Below are positions 54,549-63,368 of a DNA stretch of 64,000 nt, piece by piece. The notes under the pieces were generated by a model that saw only the letters and a list, made by a program, of their open reading frames with translations, was not told where the DNA came from and searched no databases. How positions within the stretch are numbered: position 1 is the first letter of the stretch; every line of letters starts with the position of its first letter. This stretch comes from Obesumbacterium proteus (GTDB lineage Bacteria; Pseudomonadota; Gammaproteobacteria; Enterobacterales; Enterobacteriaceae), in contig NZ_CP014608.1 of the NCBI RefSeq assembly GCF_001586165.1, forward strand, positions 2,666,001 to 2,730,000, given 5' to 3'. Both the position numbers and the translations under genes were made by a program.

Positions 54549-54593
54549 ATAGCTTTAATATATCGATTGTATTATCAGATTAAATTTACAATA

Positions 54594-54619
54594 TTGGCTA
54601 TCCCATGTGGGATAGCCAA
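54594..54619. terminator. Stem-loop between convergent EAL gene and uxuB
   Basis: TTGGCTATCCCA / TGGGATAGCCAA, 12-base stem with a two-base loop. T-runs are weak on either side. Confidence 0.65.
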
Positions 54620-54629
54620 TCGACATGAA

Positions 54630-56096
54630 TTATTTAACCAGTGCTGCGCAGGTGTTAGCCGCGCCATTTTTCACGAGTGCTAAATAAGCATGGGTGACGG
54701 CTTCGACAAACGTAGCTTGTTTTGGCAACTCATCACCAAATACCGCTTTGATACCCAACAATGCCTGAACGCGGGCTTCGCCTTCTTGGCTTTCAGCAAC
54801 CACCGCCTTTAATGTTTCCACCATAGGATCATGAATATCAATATCTTGTTGATGATCGTCTACGCCGCCGACATAACGCATCCAACCCGCCACACCCAGC
54901 GCCAAACACGGGAAAGCGCTATCGTGAGCGAGGTGCCAACGAATGGAGTCCAGCATACGCTGAGGCAGTTTCTGGGTGCCATCCATCGCAATTTGCCAAG
55001 TGCGATGTTTCAGTGATGGATTACTGTAGCGCTCGATCAGACGGTCGGCATACTGGCCTAAATCAACGCCGGTTACGCGTAGCGTCGGTGCCTGTTCTTG
55101 CAGCATCAAACGATGTGCCGCGGTGCGATAGGCCTGATCTTCCATGCAATCATTAATGTGCTGATAGCCAGCCAGATATCCCAGATATGCGAGGAATGAA
55201 TGGCTACCGTTAAGCATGCGCAGCTTCATTTCTTCATAAGGCAGTACGTCACTTACTAGCTCTGCGCCAGCGATTTCCCACTGCGGGCGACCCGCAACAA
55301 AATTGTCTTCCACAACCCACTGAATGAAAGGTTCGCAAGCGATGCCGCAAGGATCTTCCACGCCAACGGCTTGAGCAACCTCAGCCAGTGTTTCCTCCGT
55401 GGCGGCCGGTACAATGCGGTCAACCATAGTGCTTGGGAAGGTGACGTTGGCTTCAATCCAAGCCGCCAGATTTTCATCGCGCGCTTTGGCCAATCCGAGA
55501 ACCGCGTTTTTAACCACGTGACCGTTTTCAGGGATGTTGTCGCAAGATAAAACGGTAAACGGTGCAAGGTTGCGTTCATGGCGTAAACGTAAAGCTTCCA
55601 CAATCACACCAGGCGCCGAAGTTGGTGCCAGCGGAGTGGCTAAGTCGCGTTGGATCAAGGCGTTATTGAGATCCAATTTTCCGCTGCCGGGTTCAATGCA
55701 GTAGCCTTTTTCCGTGACGGTCAACGACACAATGGCGACCTGCGGCTCTGCCATTTTCTCAATAACAGCCTGAATGCCATCGATTTCTGAGTGCAGCGAT
55801 TCATGCACTGAACCAACCACCACGGCCTGATTATGCTCAGCGCCTTTTTCCAATACGGTGTACAGATGATTTTGCTCGCGCAGCTGTTCAATCAGCTTTT
55901 CGCCGCCGAACAGGTTAACTTCACAATAACCCCAATCTCCGCCTTGCTGATTAAGCACTCGGTCAGTCAGCAATGCCTGATGGGCACGATGAAAAGCACC
56001 AAAACCGAGGTGAACGATACGGCTTTTTAAGAGGCTACGGTCATAAGTGGGCTGTTTTACACCGTCTGGCAAAGAATGGTTGGCTAGGTTTTTCAT
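54630..56096 (-). CDS. uxuB: Mannitol-dehydrogenase-family oxidoreductase, D-mannonate oxidoreductase (UxuB/YeiQ)
   Basis: NAD-dependent polyol dehydrogenase; UxuB reduces D-fructuronate to D-mannonate in the hexuronate pathway. The 488 residues show SRIVHLGFGAFHRAHQA (dinucleotide fold), VSLTVTEKGYC, LSCDNIPENGHVVKNAV, the catalytic Lys region MKLRMLNGSHSFLAYLGYL and LALGVAGWMRY. It mixes traits of E. coli UxuB and of its paralogue YeiQ; the length equals YeiQ, and the chromosomal place (near yeiP and yeiR) is that of yeiQ. Divergent uxuA and the UxuR-like regulator argue for fructuronate reductase function. The ATG at 56096 follows GGAG; longer in-frame starts have no support. Confidence 0.85.
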   Translation of the reverse strand: MKNLANHSLPDGVKQPTYDRSLLKSRIVHLGFGAFHRAHQALLTDRVLNQQGGDWGYCEVNLFGGEKLIEQLREQNHLYTVLEKGAEHNQAVVVGSVHESLHSEIDGIQAVIEKMAEPQVAIVSLTVTEKGYCIEPGSGKLDLNNALIQRDLATPLAPTSAPGVIVEALRLRHERNLAPFTVLSCDNIPENGHVVKNAVLGLAKARDENLAAWIEANVTFPSTMVDRIVPAATEETLAEVAQAVGVEDPCGIACEPFIQWVVEDNFVAGRPQWEIAGAELVSDVLPYEEMKLRMLNGSHSFLAYLGYLAGYQHINDCMEDQAYRTAAHRLMLQEQAPTLRVTGVDLGQYADRLIERYSNPSLKHRTWQIAMDGTQKLPQRMLDSIRWHLAHDSAFPCLALGVAGWMRYVGGVDDHQQDIDIHDPMVETLKAVVAESQEGEARVQALLGIKAVFGDELPKQATFVEAVTHAYLALVKNGAANTCAALVK

Positions 56097-56299
56097 GCTG
56101 AACTCCATTGAGAAGATGAACGTGGCAGACGGGAAAAAGTCTGTCAGCATCAGAACGGTAAAGCAAAAGATGTTAGACCACTTTGTCTCGTTAATGCTCA
56201 CGGCATAAAAATGCGTTTATGGCCTGAGAATTAATGCGGTCTGACATCTTCTAAGATCACTAAAGTGGCTTGCAGTCTAAAGTCATATGACAGAAAATG

Positions 56300-56319
56300 A
56301 AATTGGTTAGTCCAAAATT
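56300..56319. promoter_or_regulatory. UxuR/ExuR-type operator between uxuB and uxuA
   Basis: AAATTGG-TTAGT-CCAAAATT is an imperfect palindrome matching the AAATTGG...CCAATTT pattern recalled for hexuronate regulators, with the same TTGG-N5-CCAA core as the site before uxuR. A weaker half (TTGGTATAAC, 56416) lies nearer uxuA. Confidence 0.65.
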
Positions 56320-56545
56320 CTAAAATATTCGTGAAGTGGATCAACCAATAGTGGATTGGGTTTTGACAGAAAACCAGCAAAGAGTAAGGTAAAAGCTAAA
56401 TGATATCTGTGGTATTTGGTATAACAGCTTGAGTTTTTCGCTCACTATTTTGCTGGAAACATCGAGAAATTGCTGCCAAAGCTGTCACAGAAGAATTCCC
56501 TTAATCATGATAAATCGTATTTTCACCCGCAGAAGGTAGAGACAG
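56320..56545. promoter_or_regulatory. uxuA promoter region
   Basis: The right half of the 449-base divergent uxuB-uxuA region; no ORF. The left half carries the operator. The uxuA ribosome binding site AGAAGGTAGAG lies just before its ATG. Confidence 0.4.
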
Positions 56546-57736
56546 ATGGAACAAACTTGGCGTTGGTATGGCCCGAACGATCCGGTTTCTTTGGATGATA
56601 TTCGTCAGGCAGGCGCAACCGGTGTGGTCACCGCATTGCACCATATTCCTAACGGAGAAGTTTGGACAGTTGAAGAAATTGAGAAGCGTAAGGCTATCTT
56701 GGCGGCAAAAGGGCTGACATGGTCCGTGGTTGAAAGCGTTCCGGTTCACGAAGAGATCAAAACGCACACCGGCAACTATCAGCAGCACATCGACAACTAC
56801 AAACTGTCTCTGCAAAATCTCGCGGCCTGCGGCATCGATACGGTTTGCTACAACTTTATGCCCGTTCTGGATTGGACGCGTACCGATCTTGAATACGAAT
56901 TGCCAGATGGCTCTAAAGCGCTGCGTTTCGATCAAATTGCGTTTGCGGCTTTTGAACTGCATATTTTAAAACGCCCAAATGCAGAAGCGGATTACACGGC
57001 GGAAGAACAAGCTCAGGCTAAAGCCTATTTTGACGCCATGAGCGAAGCCGATATTGCTAAGTTAACTGGCAACATCATTGCGGGTCTACCCGGTGCGGAA
57101 GAGGGCTACACGCTGGATCAATTCCGCGCTCGTTTAGCCGAGTACGACGGCATTGATAAGGCTAAGCTGCGTGAGCACATGGGTTACTTCTTGAAAGAGA
57201 TCGTACCCGTTGCCGAAGCGTGCGGCTTGAAGCTAGCGGTTCATCCTGATGATCCACCGCGTCCAATTCTGGGGCTGCCACGCATTGTTTCAACTATCGA
57301 AGATATGCAATGGCTGAAAGAAACCGTCGATAGCATCTACAACGGCTTCACCATGTGTACCGGTTCATACGGCGTTCGCGGCGATAACGATCTGGTTAAG
57401 ATGATTGAAACCTTCGGCGATCGTATTCATTTCACGCATTTACGTTCTACCTGCCGTGAGCAGAACCCGAAAACCTTCCACGAAGGCGCGCATTTGCAGG
57501 GTGATGTAGACATGTATTCCGTGGTGAAAGCGATTCTGACCGAAGAGCAACGTCGCCAGAAAGCAGGGGATATGCGCCCAATTCCTATGCGTCCCGATCA
57601 TGGTCACCAAATGCTAGACGATCTGAAGAAGAAAACTAACCCTGGCTATTCTGCGATTGGCCGCTTGAAAGGCTTAGCTGAAGTGCGCGGCGTTGAACTT
57701 GCGCTTAAGCGTGCGCTGTTCCCTGAAATGAAATAG
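56546..57736 (+). CDS. uxuA: Mannonate dehydratase
   Basis: Converts D-mannonate to 2-keto-3-deoxygluconate, the step after UxuB in glucuronate breakdown; Fe2+/Mn2+-dependent TIM-barrel enzyme. The 396 residues match the E. coli length (394). Landmarks: MEQTWRWYGPNDPVSLDDIRQ at the start, ATGVVTALHHIPNGEVW, CYNFMPVLDWTRTDL, the metal-binding AVHPDDPPRPI, CTGSYGVRGDND, THLRSTCREQNPKTFHE and MRPDHGHQMLDD. The gene is followed by a bidirectional terminator. Expected to be repressed by the UxuR-like protein. Confidence 0.96.
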   Translation: MEQTWRWYGPNDPVSLDDIRQAGATGVVTALHHIPNGEVWTVEEIEKRKAILAAKGLTWSVVESVPVHEEIKTHTGNYQQHIDNYKLSLQNLAACGIDTVCYNFMPVLDWTRTDLEYELPDGSKALRFDQIAFAAFELHILKRPNAEADYTAEEQAQAKAYFDAMSEADIAKLTGNIIAGLPGAEEGYTLDQFRARLAEYDGIDKAKLREHMGYFLKEIVPVAEACGLKLAVHPDDPPRPILGLPRIVSTIEDMQWLKETVDSIYNGFTMCTGSYGVRGDNDLVKMIETFGDRIHFTHLRSTCREQNPKTFHEGAHLQGDVDMYSVVKAILTEEQRRQKAGDMRPIPMRPDHGHQMLDDLKKKTNPGYSAIGRLKGLAEVRGVELALKRALFPEMK

Positions 57737-57776
57737 TCATCGCGTACTATATTGCTGAAGATAAGTTGCTGAAGAT

Positions 57777-57806
57777 AAAAAAGGGACGCCATCGCGTCCC
57801 TTTTTG
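57777..57806. terminator. Terminator between uxuA and yeiP
   Basis: GGGACGC / GCGTCCC with CATC loop, flanked by A6 and T5. Confidence 0.93.
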
Positions 57807-57829
57807 CTGTTTGGTGTGCAGAACCGTAA

Positions 57830-58401
57830 TCAGTCCGCACGGCCCATAAAGCGACGTTCTTCAATATGGATGCGAATTTTTTCACCGCTGCTCAGATATT
57901 CAGGAACCTGAATTGTTAAGCCGGTGCTCATTACCGCAGGTTTGGTACGTGCGCTGGCAGAACCGCCTTTGATGCTTGGGCTGGTTTCAACGATTTCCAT
58001 ATCAACGGTCTGTGGCAGCTCAAGTGCTAACACCTGACCATCCATGGTTAATACCTGAATGCCAGGCATTCCACCTTCAGGAATAAACAGCAGTTCTTCT
58101 TCGATCTGATCTTTTTTGAAGGTATATGGCGTGTAGTCTTCGTTGTCCATAAAGACGTATTCGTCCCGTCAATATACGAGAAGTTAACCTGACGACGGCT
58201 CAGAGAGATCTCTTCCAGAATGTCATCGCCTTTAAAACGTTCTTCAACTTTCAGACCGGTACGGATATCGGAGAAACGCATTTTGTACAGCGTGCTCGCG
58301 CCACGAGCGCTTGGGCTTTGTACATCGATATCGCGAACCAGCAGCAGTTTGCCGTTTAAAGTGACCGCCATACCGCGTTTAATTTCGTTAGCTCTTGGCA
58401 T
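57830..58401 (-). pseudogene. yeiP: EF-P-like elongation factor YeiP (EfpL), broken by a one-base frameshift
   Basis: EF-P paralogue that helps ribosomes past polyproline-type stalls. The N-terminal part reads from the ATG at 58401 in one frame (MPRANEIKRGMAVTLNGKLL, then DIQSPSARGASTLYKMRFSD-like blocks) and the rest continues in another frame from about 58162 to the stop at 57830 (NEDYTPYTFKKDQIEEELLF and KIRIHIEERRFMGRAD). Joined, the two give the full E. coli length of 190. The break lies at GACGGG-AC-GAATAC (58160-58170): one base is missing, and adding a G to the GGG run would restore D-G-D-E-Y-V-F-M. It may be a real mutation or a sequencing error in a G-run. Confidence 0.85.
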
Positions 58402-58514
58402 AAAAAAACCTTGTTAATGAGTTTGCAAATTCAGTCTTTAGCGTGTGGCGACACGTTACCCGCGCGGCGTTTTCTAGGCAAGAGGGGAAGGTAAAAAAGC
58501 AGATAAATTTGACG

Positions 58515-58540
58515 CAAAAAGCCGGAGCGGGCGCTCCGGC
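58515..58540 (-). terminator. Terminator of the Mtr-like gene
   Basis: GCCGGAGC / GCTCCGGC stem; on the minus strand followed by TTTTTGCG. Confidence 0.9.
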
Positions 58541-58558
58541 ATCACAGTTTTTGACGAG

Positions 58559-59809
58559 TTATTGATAAACGGGTAACAAGTTCATCAGTGACAGAATATG
58601 TGCCACGGCGTTAATCAAACCAAAGGCAATAATAAACAGAATCATTGCTGAACCGCCCGGTGCGCGATAGGTCGCCTGCGGGAAACGCTTACGGCTTGCT
58701 CGCGCCATCATCGCTGGCACGATGACGGCCCAAATGGTGGCGGCTAAACCCGCAAAGCCGATGGCATAAAGGAAGCCGTCTGGGAATGCCAGTGCGCCAA
58801 TCGTTGGCGGTACGAAGGTGACCAATGCGGCTTTGGTGCGGCCAGCGCGGCTATCATCATACTTGAAGAAGTCAGAGATAAAGTCGAACAGCCCCAAGGA
58901 AACACCCAAGAACGAACTCGCCAACGCCATATAAGAGAACGCGTTAAGCAGCTGGTTGACAATGCTGCTGCTAGCAACGCTGCCCATCTGTTTTAGCAAA
59001 CTACCAATGTTGCCGCCTTCTGCGATGATCTGCTGGAATGCCGCGCGGGTAATGTTCCCTTGGATCACATACTGCCAGAAGATGTAGATCGTCAGCGCGA
59101 TAAGCGTACCGATAAACAGACTGCGAACCACTGACTTAGCGTCTTTATGGTAATACTTCACCAGCCCCGGAACGTTACCGTGGTAGCCAAAGGACGTTAG
59201 CAGGTAAGGAAGCGAAGCCAGCGCATAGGGCAGATAATTCGGCTTGTCTTCACCGGTATTAAACAGAACCGCGGGATCGACATGGGTGAACATATCACCG
59301 GTCGAAAGCAAGAAGGTAATCACCATGCCGCCAATCAGAATGGTGCTTAAGCGGTCAACCGCACGCGTCGATAACCAGACGATAAAGGCCACGACAATGG
59401 CGAATACCAAGCCTGCTGCGGTTTGTCCTACGCCAAAATAGGGTTCCAGCGTGTGGGTGATGATTGAGCCACCCGCTGAAATATAGGCATAGGTCAGAAT
59501 ATAGAGAACGAAGGTAATGGAAAGCCCGTTCAACGAGTTCCAGCCTTTGCCTAGCAGATCGCCCACCATAGTGTGGAAGCTCGCACCGGCCGGATAATTG
59601 AGATTGGCTTCTAAAATCATTAGGCCAGAGATATACATGCAGGCCCAGGTATAGATCAGCAGCAGGACGGAACCGGTAAACCAAACCCCAGCGGTGACGA
59701 CCGGAATAGAAAACATCCCCGCACCGACGGCGGTTCCGGCAATAATCATCGCGCCCCCAAGGACTGACGGGCGGCGTATCGTTTGAGTCAAGGTATTCTC
59801 CATCGTCAT
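58559..59809 (-). CDS. mtr: Aromatic amino acid permease, Mtr-like (tryptophan)
   Basis: Proton-coupled importer of the HAAAP family, 416 residues with eleven predicted helices. Similarity to E. coli Mtr is high: LMILEANLNYPAGASFHT, LLGKGWNSLNGLSITFVLYILTYAYIS-type helix, SFGYHGNVPGLVKYY, LASSFLGVSLGLFDF and LSLMNLLPVYQ at the end. TyrP is the nearest alternative, but the C-terminal end and a TrpR-like operator before the gene favour tryptophan. The ATG at 59809 follows AGGAG. Single-gene unit. Confidence 0.88.
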   Translation of the reverse strand: MTMENTLTQTIRRPSVLGGAMIIAGTAVGAGMFSIPVVTAGVWFTGSVLLLIYTWACMYISGLMILEANLNYPAGASFHTMVGDLLGKGWNSLNGLSITFVLYILTYAYISAGGSIITHTLEPYFGVGQTAAGLVFAIVVAFIVWLSTRAVDRLSTILIGGMVITFLLSTGDMFTHVDPAVLFNTGEDKPNYLPYALASLPYLLTSFGYHGNVPGLVKYYHKDAKSVVRSLFIGTLIALTIYIFWQYVIQGNITRAAFQQIIAEGGNIGSLLKQMGSVASSSIVNQLLNAFSYMALASSFLGVSLGLFDFISDFFKYDDSRAGRTKAALVTFVPPTIGALAFPDGFLYAIGFAGLAATIWAVIVPAMMARASRKRFPQATYRAPGGSAMILFIIAFGLINAVAHILSLMNLLPVYQ

Positions 59810-59844
59810 GCTGTGCTCCTGATTAGCGGCATGCTAATTCTTAT

Positions 59845-59862
59845 GTACTAGCGCAATGGTAC
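59845..59862. promoter_or_regulatory. Candidate TrpR operator of mtr
   Basis: GTACTAGCGCAATGGTAC has the exact 18-base size of the TrpR operator GTACTAGTTAACTAGTAC and matches it at 13 positions, with both GTAC ends kept. E. coli mtr is a known TrpR target. Confidence 0.65.
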
Positions 59863-60109
59863 ATGTTGTTTGGTGAGAAGTAAACAGAGTAATGACGAGT
59901 GAGGTAAAAGAATTTGCCAGATTTTGTGCGAGAAAGTCGCGCTGAGGCAGAAAGTTACGCGTTTAACCGAAGAATGATGCCGATTTATCGGTGCTTTTGC
60001 TGCGAGCTTTTACAGCAGAAAAGATGAAAACCCTGTATAAGTGGAGAGCGGATTTTCCGCTCGCTGACTCTGTCGCAGCTCATTTCAGACAGCCCACCGG
60101 AGTACTTCC

Positions 60110-60364
60110 ATGGACTGCCGTTCCGATTGCGGAGCTTGTTGTATTGCTCCCTCGATTTCTAGCCCGATCCCCGGCATGCCTAACGGCAAACCCGCTAATA
60201 CGCGCTGTGTTCAGTTGGATGATGACATGCGCTGCAAAATTTTTTTATCACCGCTCAGGCCCGCCGTGTGTGGCGGACTTCAGGCCGCTGCGGATATGTG
60301 TTTTAGTCATCGAGATCAAGCCTTGAGCTATTTAATTCAGCTTGAAATAGCCACTGCGCCTTGA
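60110..60364 (+). CDS. yeiW: YkgJ-family cysteine cluster protein YeiW
   Basis: Small protein of 84 residues with eight Cys (3, 7, 10, 11, 33, 42, 54 and 64) in the zinc or iron-binding YkgJ/Fli-B type pattern CxxxCGACC...C...C...RPxVC...C. It matches E. coli YeiW in length and in SPIPGMPNGKPAN and RPAVCGGLQA as I recall. The biochemical role is not known. The ATG at 60110 has GGAG eight bases upstream. It is the last yei gene before the PTS cluster. Confidence 0.8.
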   Translation: MDCRSDCGACCIAPSISSPIPGMPNGKPANTRCVQLDDDMRCKIFLSPLRPAVCGGLQAAADMCFSHRDQALSYLIQLEIATAP

Positions 60365-60444
60365 TGCTGGTTCCCGCACATTAAGTTTTCGCGGTTTATG
60401 CTATGTTCAAAAATCGCGACTTAAGGGACGGATTAGATCTCAGC

Positions 60445-63237
60445 ATGAAACGTATAGACAGAATTTGCCAGGAATTAGAACGCTTAACATTGGGTCTGAA
60501 CCAGACCGATTTGCAAAACGACGTTGCTTTCACCGCTGAAAGTATTGGTTTTAATCTTGGCCTCGCGCGTAATTCAGTCAGTAAAGATCTTAACCAACTG
60601 TGGAGTGAGCAACGGGTCATTAAGGTGAAAACCCGTCCGGTTTATTTCCTCCATCGTGAGGTGGTAGAAACACTCATTGGCCATGTGCTACCGGACCATC
60701 TCACCGAGGTTCGTTTTGTCAGCGAATTATTGCCAAGTGAAGACCCACTTATCGCCAGCGACCCTTTTACCGCACTGATTGGTTACGACCGCAGCCTGAA
60801 ACTGGCGGTAGAAAAAGGGAAGGCCGCGGTACTCTATCCCAGCGGGTTACATGTTTTGCTGACCGGCCCGTCCGGCGTAGGGAAAACCTATTTTGCCGAG
60901 CTGATGCATCAGTTTGCCTGCCAGCAAAGCGGCAATAACGCACTGCCGATGGTCTATTTCAACTGTGCTGAATATGCGCACAACCCCGAGCTCCTCTCTT
61001 CTCATCTTTTTGGTCATCGGCAGGGCGCTTTTACCGGCGCAACCAGCGATAAAACAGGGCTTATCGAGCAGGCTGACGGTGGCTATCTGCTGCTGGATGA
61101 AATTCATCGCCTTCCTTATGAAGGACAAGAAAAGCTGTTTGCCCTGTTAGATAAAGGTGAGTTTCGAGCGTTGGGTTCGAGTCATAAGGCGCGCGCGGTG
61201 AGTGTGCGCTTAATCTGCGCCACCACGGAGCCCGTGAATTCCACATTGCTACGCACTTTCCAGCGTCGTATTCAGGTCAGCGTCGATCTTCCCGCCTTAC
61301 GTGAACGTTCAATGGAAGAGCAAATTGAGCTGATTACCGGATTCTTGCATCAGGAAAGTCGAAAAATTAGCCGCACCATTCGGGTAGATAAAGCGCTGCT
61401 GCTGTGGCTGCTAGAAAAACCGTTGGAAGGCAATATTGGCCAGTTGAAAAGCGACATCCAGTTCTTGTGCGCTCAGGGCTGGGCGGCCGGCATGGGGCAG
61501 CAACACGATGTGCTGACCTTGGACAAAAAGCTGGTAGAGCAATCGGTGATGCCGACTGCGGATCAACGCTTGCTGGTCGATAGTATATTTGGTCAACAAC
61601 AATGGCTGGATATCAGCGCAGATACTTTGTCCGCGCTTAAACCCTCGTTAGGTGCTGCCGTTGGGCAAGAAGACAGCGACCTGTTTTACCGTTTTCTGAC
61701 GCGTGAATATGTCAACCTACGCAACAGCAACGTGCCGCCGCAGGAAACGCTGGCTATCCTCAAAAACAAGCTGCGCTCGATATTTGAATATGGTTTGTAC
61801 AGTCGTGACACTGCGACGGTCGGCTACAGCGGGCAGCTTGAGCAGCGTTTAGCGTTGCTGATTGGCTACGTTGAGCAGGTAGTTGGGTTTACGCTGCCAG
61901 AAAACATGGTTAACCATCTGCGTAAGCACTTCCTCACCTTGCTGAGCTATGTCCAGCGCGGTTTGATTCCTCAGCTTTACTCTTCAAGCCTGATATTGGA
62001 TCACTGCAAAGACGAATACAATAACGCGATGCAGCTTTGCCGTCGCATCGATGAAATATTTAATATTCAATGTCCTGCGACCGAAGTGGTGTATCTATGC
62101 ATGTTCCTGAAAGAGTGTCGCCAACACCGCTGTGAAATTGACGATAGCCCCGAGCTTGGCGTTATTTTTATTGCCCACGGTGCTACGACGGCCACCAGTA
62201 TGGCGCAGTATGTTAATCAGGTTTTAGAGCGTGAACTGCTGACCGCGATTGATATGCCGTTCGAGCAGTCAGTGCATGACACCTTGGAAGTGCTTACCAA
62301 CCTGATCCGCAGCCGTGGCTACCGGCGCGTGATTCTGATGGTCGATATTGGTTCGCTGGTTCATTTTGGCAGCGCCATCAGCAAATTGTTCCAGTTCGAA
62401 GTATTGCTGTTGCCAAACATGACGCTTACTAGCCTGTTGGAGATTGGTCTGGATCTGACCTATGAATCTAGCGATTTTGCCGCGCTGAATGCGCTAATGC
62501 AGGAGAAACAAATTCCGTGCCATTGGTGCTCGCCCGAACAAGCCGGTGCGGGGAAAGTGCTGGTGGTGTCCTGCATTACTGGTATGGGAACCGCAGAGAA
62601 AATCCATAAGGTACTGTCAGAGAGTTTTGGTGAACTGATGGCGCAGGATACGCGCTTATTAATTCTGGATTACAACGAAGTTCGAAGCCTAGACCGTATT
62701 CAGCAGGTTCTCGCTCCCCATGAACGGCTGGTGGGCATTGTGGGGACGTTCCAACCGGGATTGCCGGACATTCCCTTTATCTCGCTGGAAGAGATGTTTT
62801 CAGAGCAAGGCCCCGAGCTGCTGCTTAGCTTATTAAACCCCGACCTCAGCACTCAGGAACGTCGCTTAGAAGTTGAACGTAGCTCAATGCGGTTTATCAG
62901 CGCGTTAACGCTCGAAAGTATTATTAATCAGATTTCGGTTCTGAACCCTCGGCGCATTTTGCAGGAAATGGAGAGCGTCTTACAGCGGATCTGTCAGGCC
63001 TCAGACCTCAAACCGAGCCGACAAGTGACACTACGCTTCCTTATCCACTGTTGTTGCATGGTGGAGCGTATCGTTATTAGCCGTAAACCGTTACAGATGG
63101 CGCTGGAAACTCAGCAAGATATTGATGCTGCCGCGATGAGTGTCATCAAACAGGCGTTTGCCCCCATTGAGGAGGCCTATGCCATTCGTTTATCTGACGC
63201 AGAATTCATTTATATTTACGAGCTTCTCTACCGCTAG
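60445..63237 (+). CDS. LevR/DgaR-type sigma-54-dependent activator with PRD and PTS-like domains
   Basis: Transcription activator of a mannose-family PTS operon, about 930 residues. Order: N-terminal helix-turn-helix (about 1-80), AAA+ domain (about 115-340) with Walker A GPSGVGKT near 141, the sigma-54 contact GAFTGA near 195 and Walker B LLLDEIHR; PRD1 (about 430-540); an EIIA-Man-like domain with IFIAHGATTATSM near 575; an EIIB-like domain with VVSCITGMGTAEKI near 708 (Cys); PRD2 (about 810-925). PTS phosphorylation is expected to adjust its activity. I chose the ATG at 60445; the ORF also opens at 60403, and neither has a good ribosome binding site. It lies directly before a -24/-12 promoter and PTS genes. 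Confidence 0.92.
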   Translation: MKRIDRICQELERLTLGLNQTDLQNDVAFTAESIGFNLGLARNSVSKDLNQLWSEQRVIKVKTRPVYFLHREVVETLIGHVLPDHLTEVRFVSELLPSEDPLIASDPFTALIGYDRSLKLAVEKGKAAVLYPSGLHVLLTGPSGVGKTYFAELMHQFACQQSGNNALPMVYFNCAEYAHNPELLSSHLFGHRQGAFTGATSDKTGLIEQADGGYLLLDEIHRLPYEGQEKLFALLDKGEFRALGSSHKARAVSVRLICATTEPVNSTLLRTFQRRIQVSVDLPALRERSMEEQIELITGFLHQESRKISRTIRVDKALLLWLLEKPLEGNIGQLKSDIQFLCAQGWAAGMGQQHDVLTLDKKLVEQSVMPTADQRLLVDSIFGQQQWLDISADTLSALKPSLGAAVGQEDSDLFYRFLTREYVNLRNSNVPPQETLAILKNKLRSIFEYGLYSRDTATVGYSGQLEQRLALLIGYVEQVVGFTLPENMVNHLRKHFLTLLSYVQRGLIPQLYSSSLILDHCKDEYNNAMQLCRRIDEIFNIQCPATEVVYLCMFLKECRQHRCEIDDSPELGVIFIAHGATTATSMAQYVNQVLERELLTAIDMPFEQSVHDTLEVLTNLIRSRGYRRVILMVDIGSLVHFGSAISKLFQFEVLLLPNMTLTSLLEIGLDLTYESSDFAALNALMQEKQIPCHWCSPEQAGAGKVLVVSCITGMGTAEKIHKVLSESFGELMAQDTRLLILDYNEVRSLDRIQQVLAPHERLVGIVGTFQPGLPDIPFISLEEMFSEQGPELLLSLLNPDLSTQERRLEVERSSMRFISALTLESIINQISVLNPRRILQEMESVLQRICQASDLKPSRQVTLRFLIHCCCMVERIVISRKPLQMALETQQDIDAAAMSVIKQAFAPIEEAYAIRLSDAEFIYIYELLYR

Positions 63238-63299
63238 CCCGCATTCCACGAGCTTTCTCTGCATACCTCCTCGATAAAAAACGCGCCGTGACACAATGC

Positions 63300-63315
63300 T
63301 GGCACGGGCGTTGCA
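63300..63315 (+). promoter_or_regulatory. Sigma-54 promoter (-24/-12) of the PTS operon
   Basis: TGGCAC-N5-TTGCA (TGGCACGGGCGTTGCA) is a perfect fit to the RpoN consensus, 54 bases before the first PTS gene. Together with the GAFTGA activator upstream it shows the expected control. Confidence 0.92.
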
Positions 63316-63368
63316 ATACCCGTCATAGAAACCTTTTATTTCTTTGACTGAATGCCAGGAGGCTCATT

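Noticed and set aside
58160..58170. Programmed frameshift in yeiP
   Set aside because: No slippery heptamer, no downstream structure evident, and the E. coli gene is one continuous frame; mutation or sequencing error is simpler.
59991..60326. 111-codon frame overlapping yeiW
   Set aside because: Different frame from yeiW, whose cysteine pattern and ribosome binding site are convincing; no support for this one.
63315..63335. AATACCCGTCATA near the sigma-54 promoter as another ERIC end
   Set aside because: Only one end resembles ERIC and the matching GGGTATA end is missing; too short to call.
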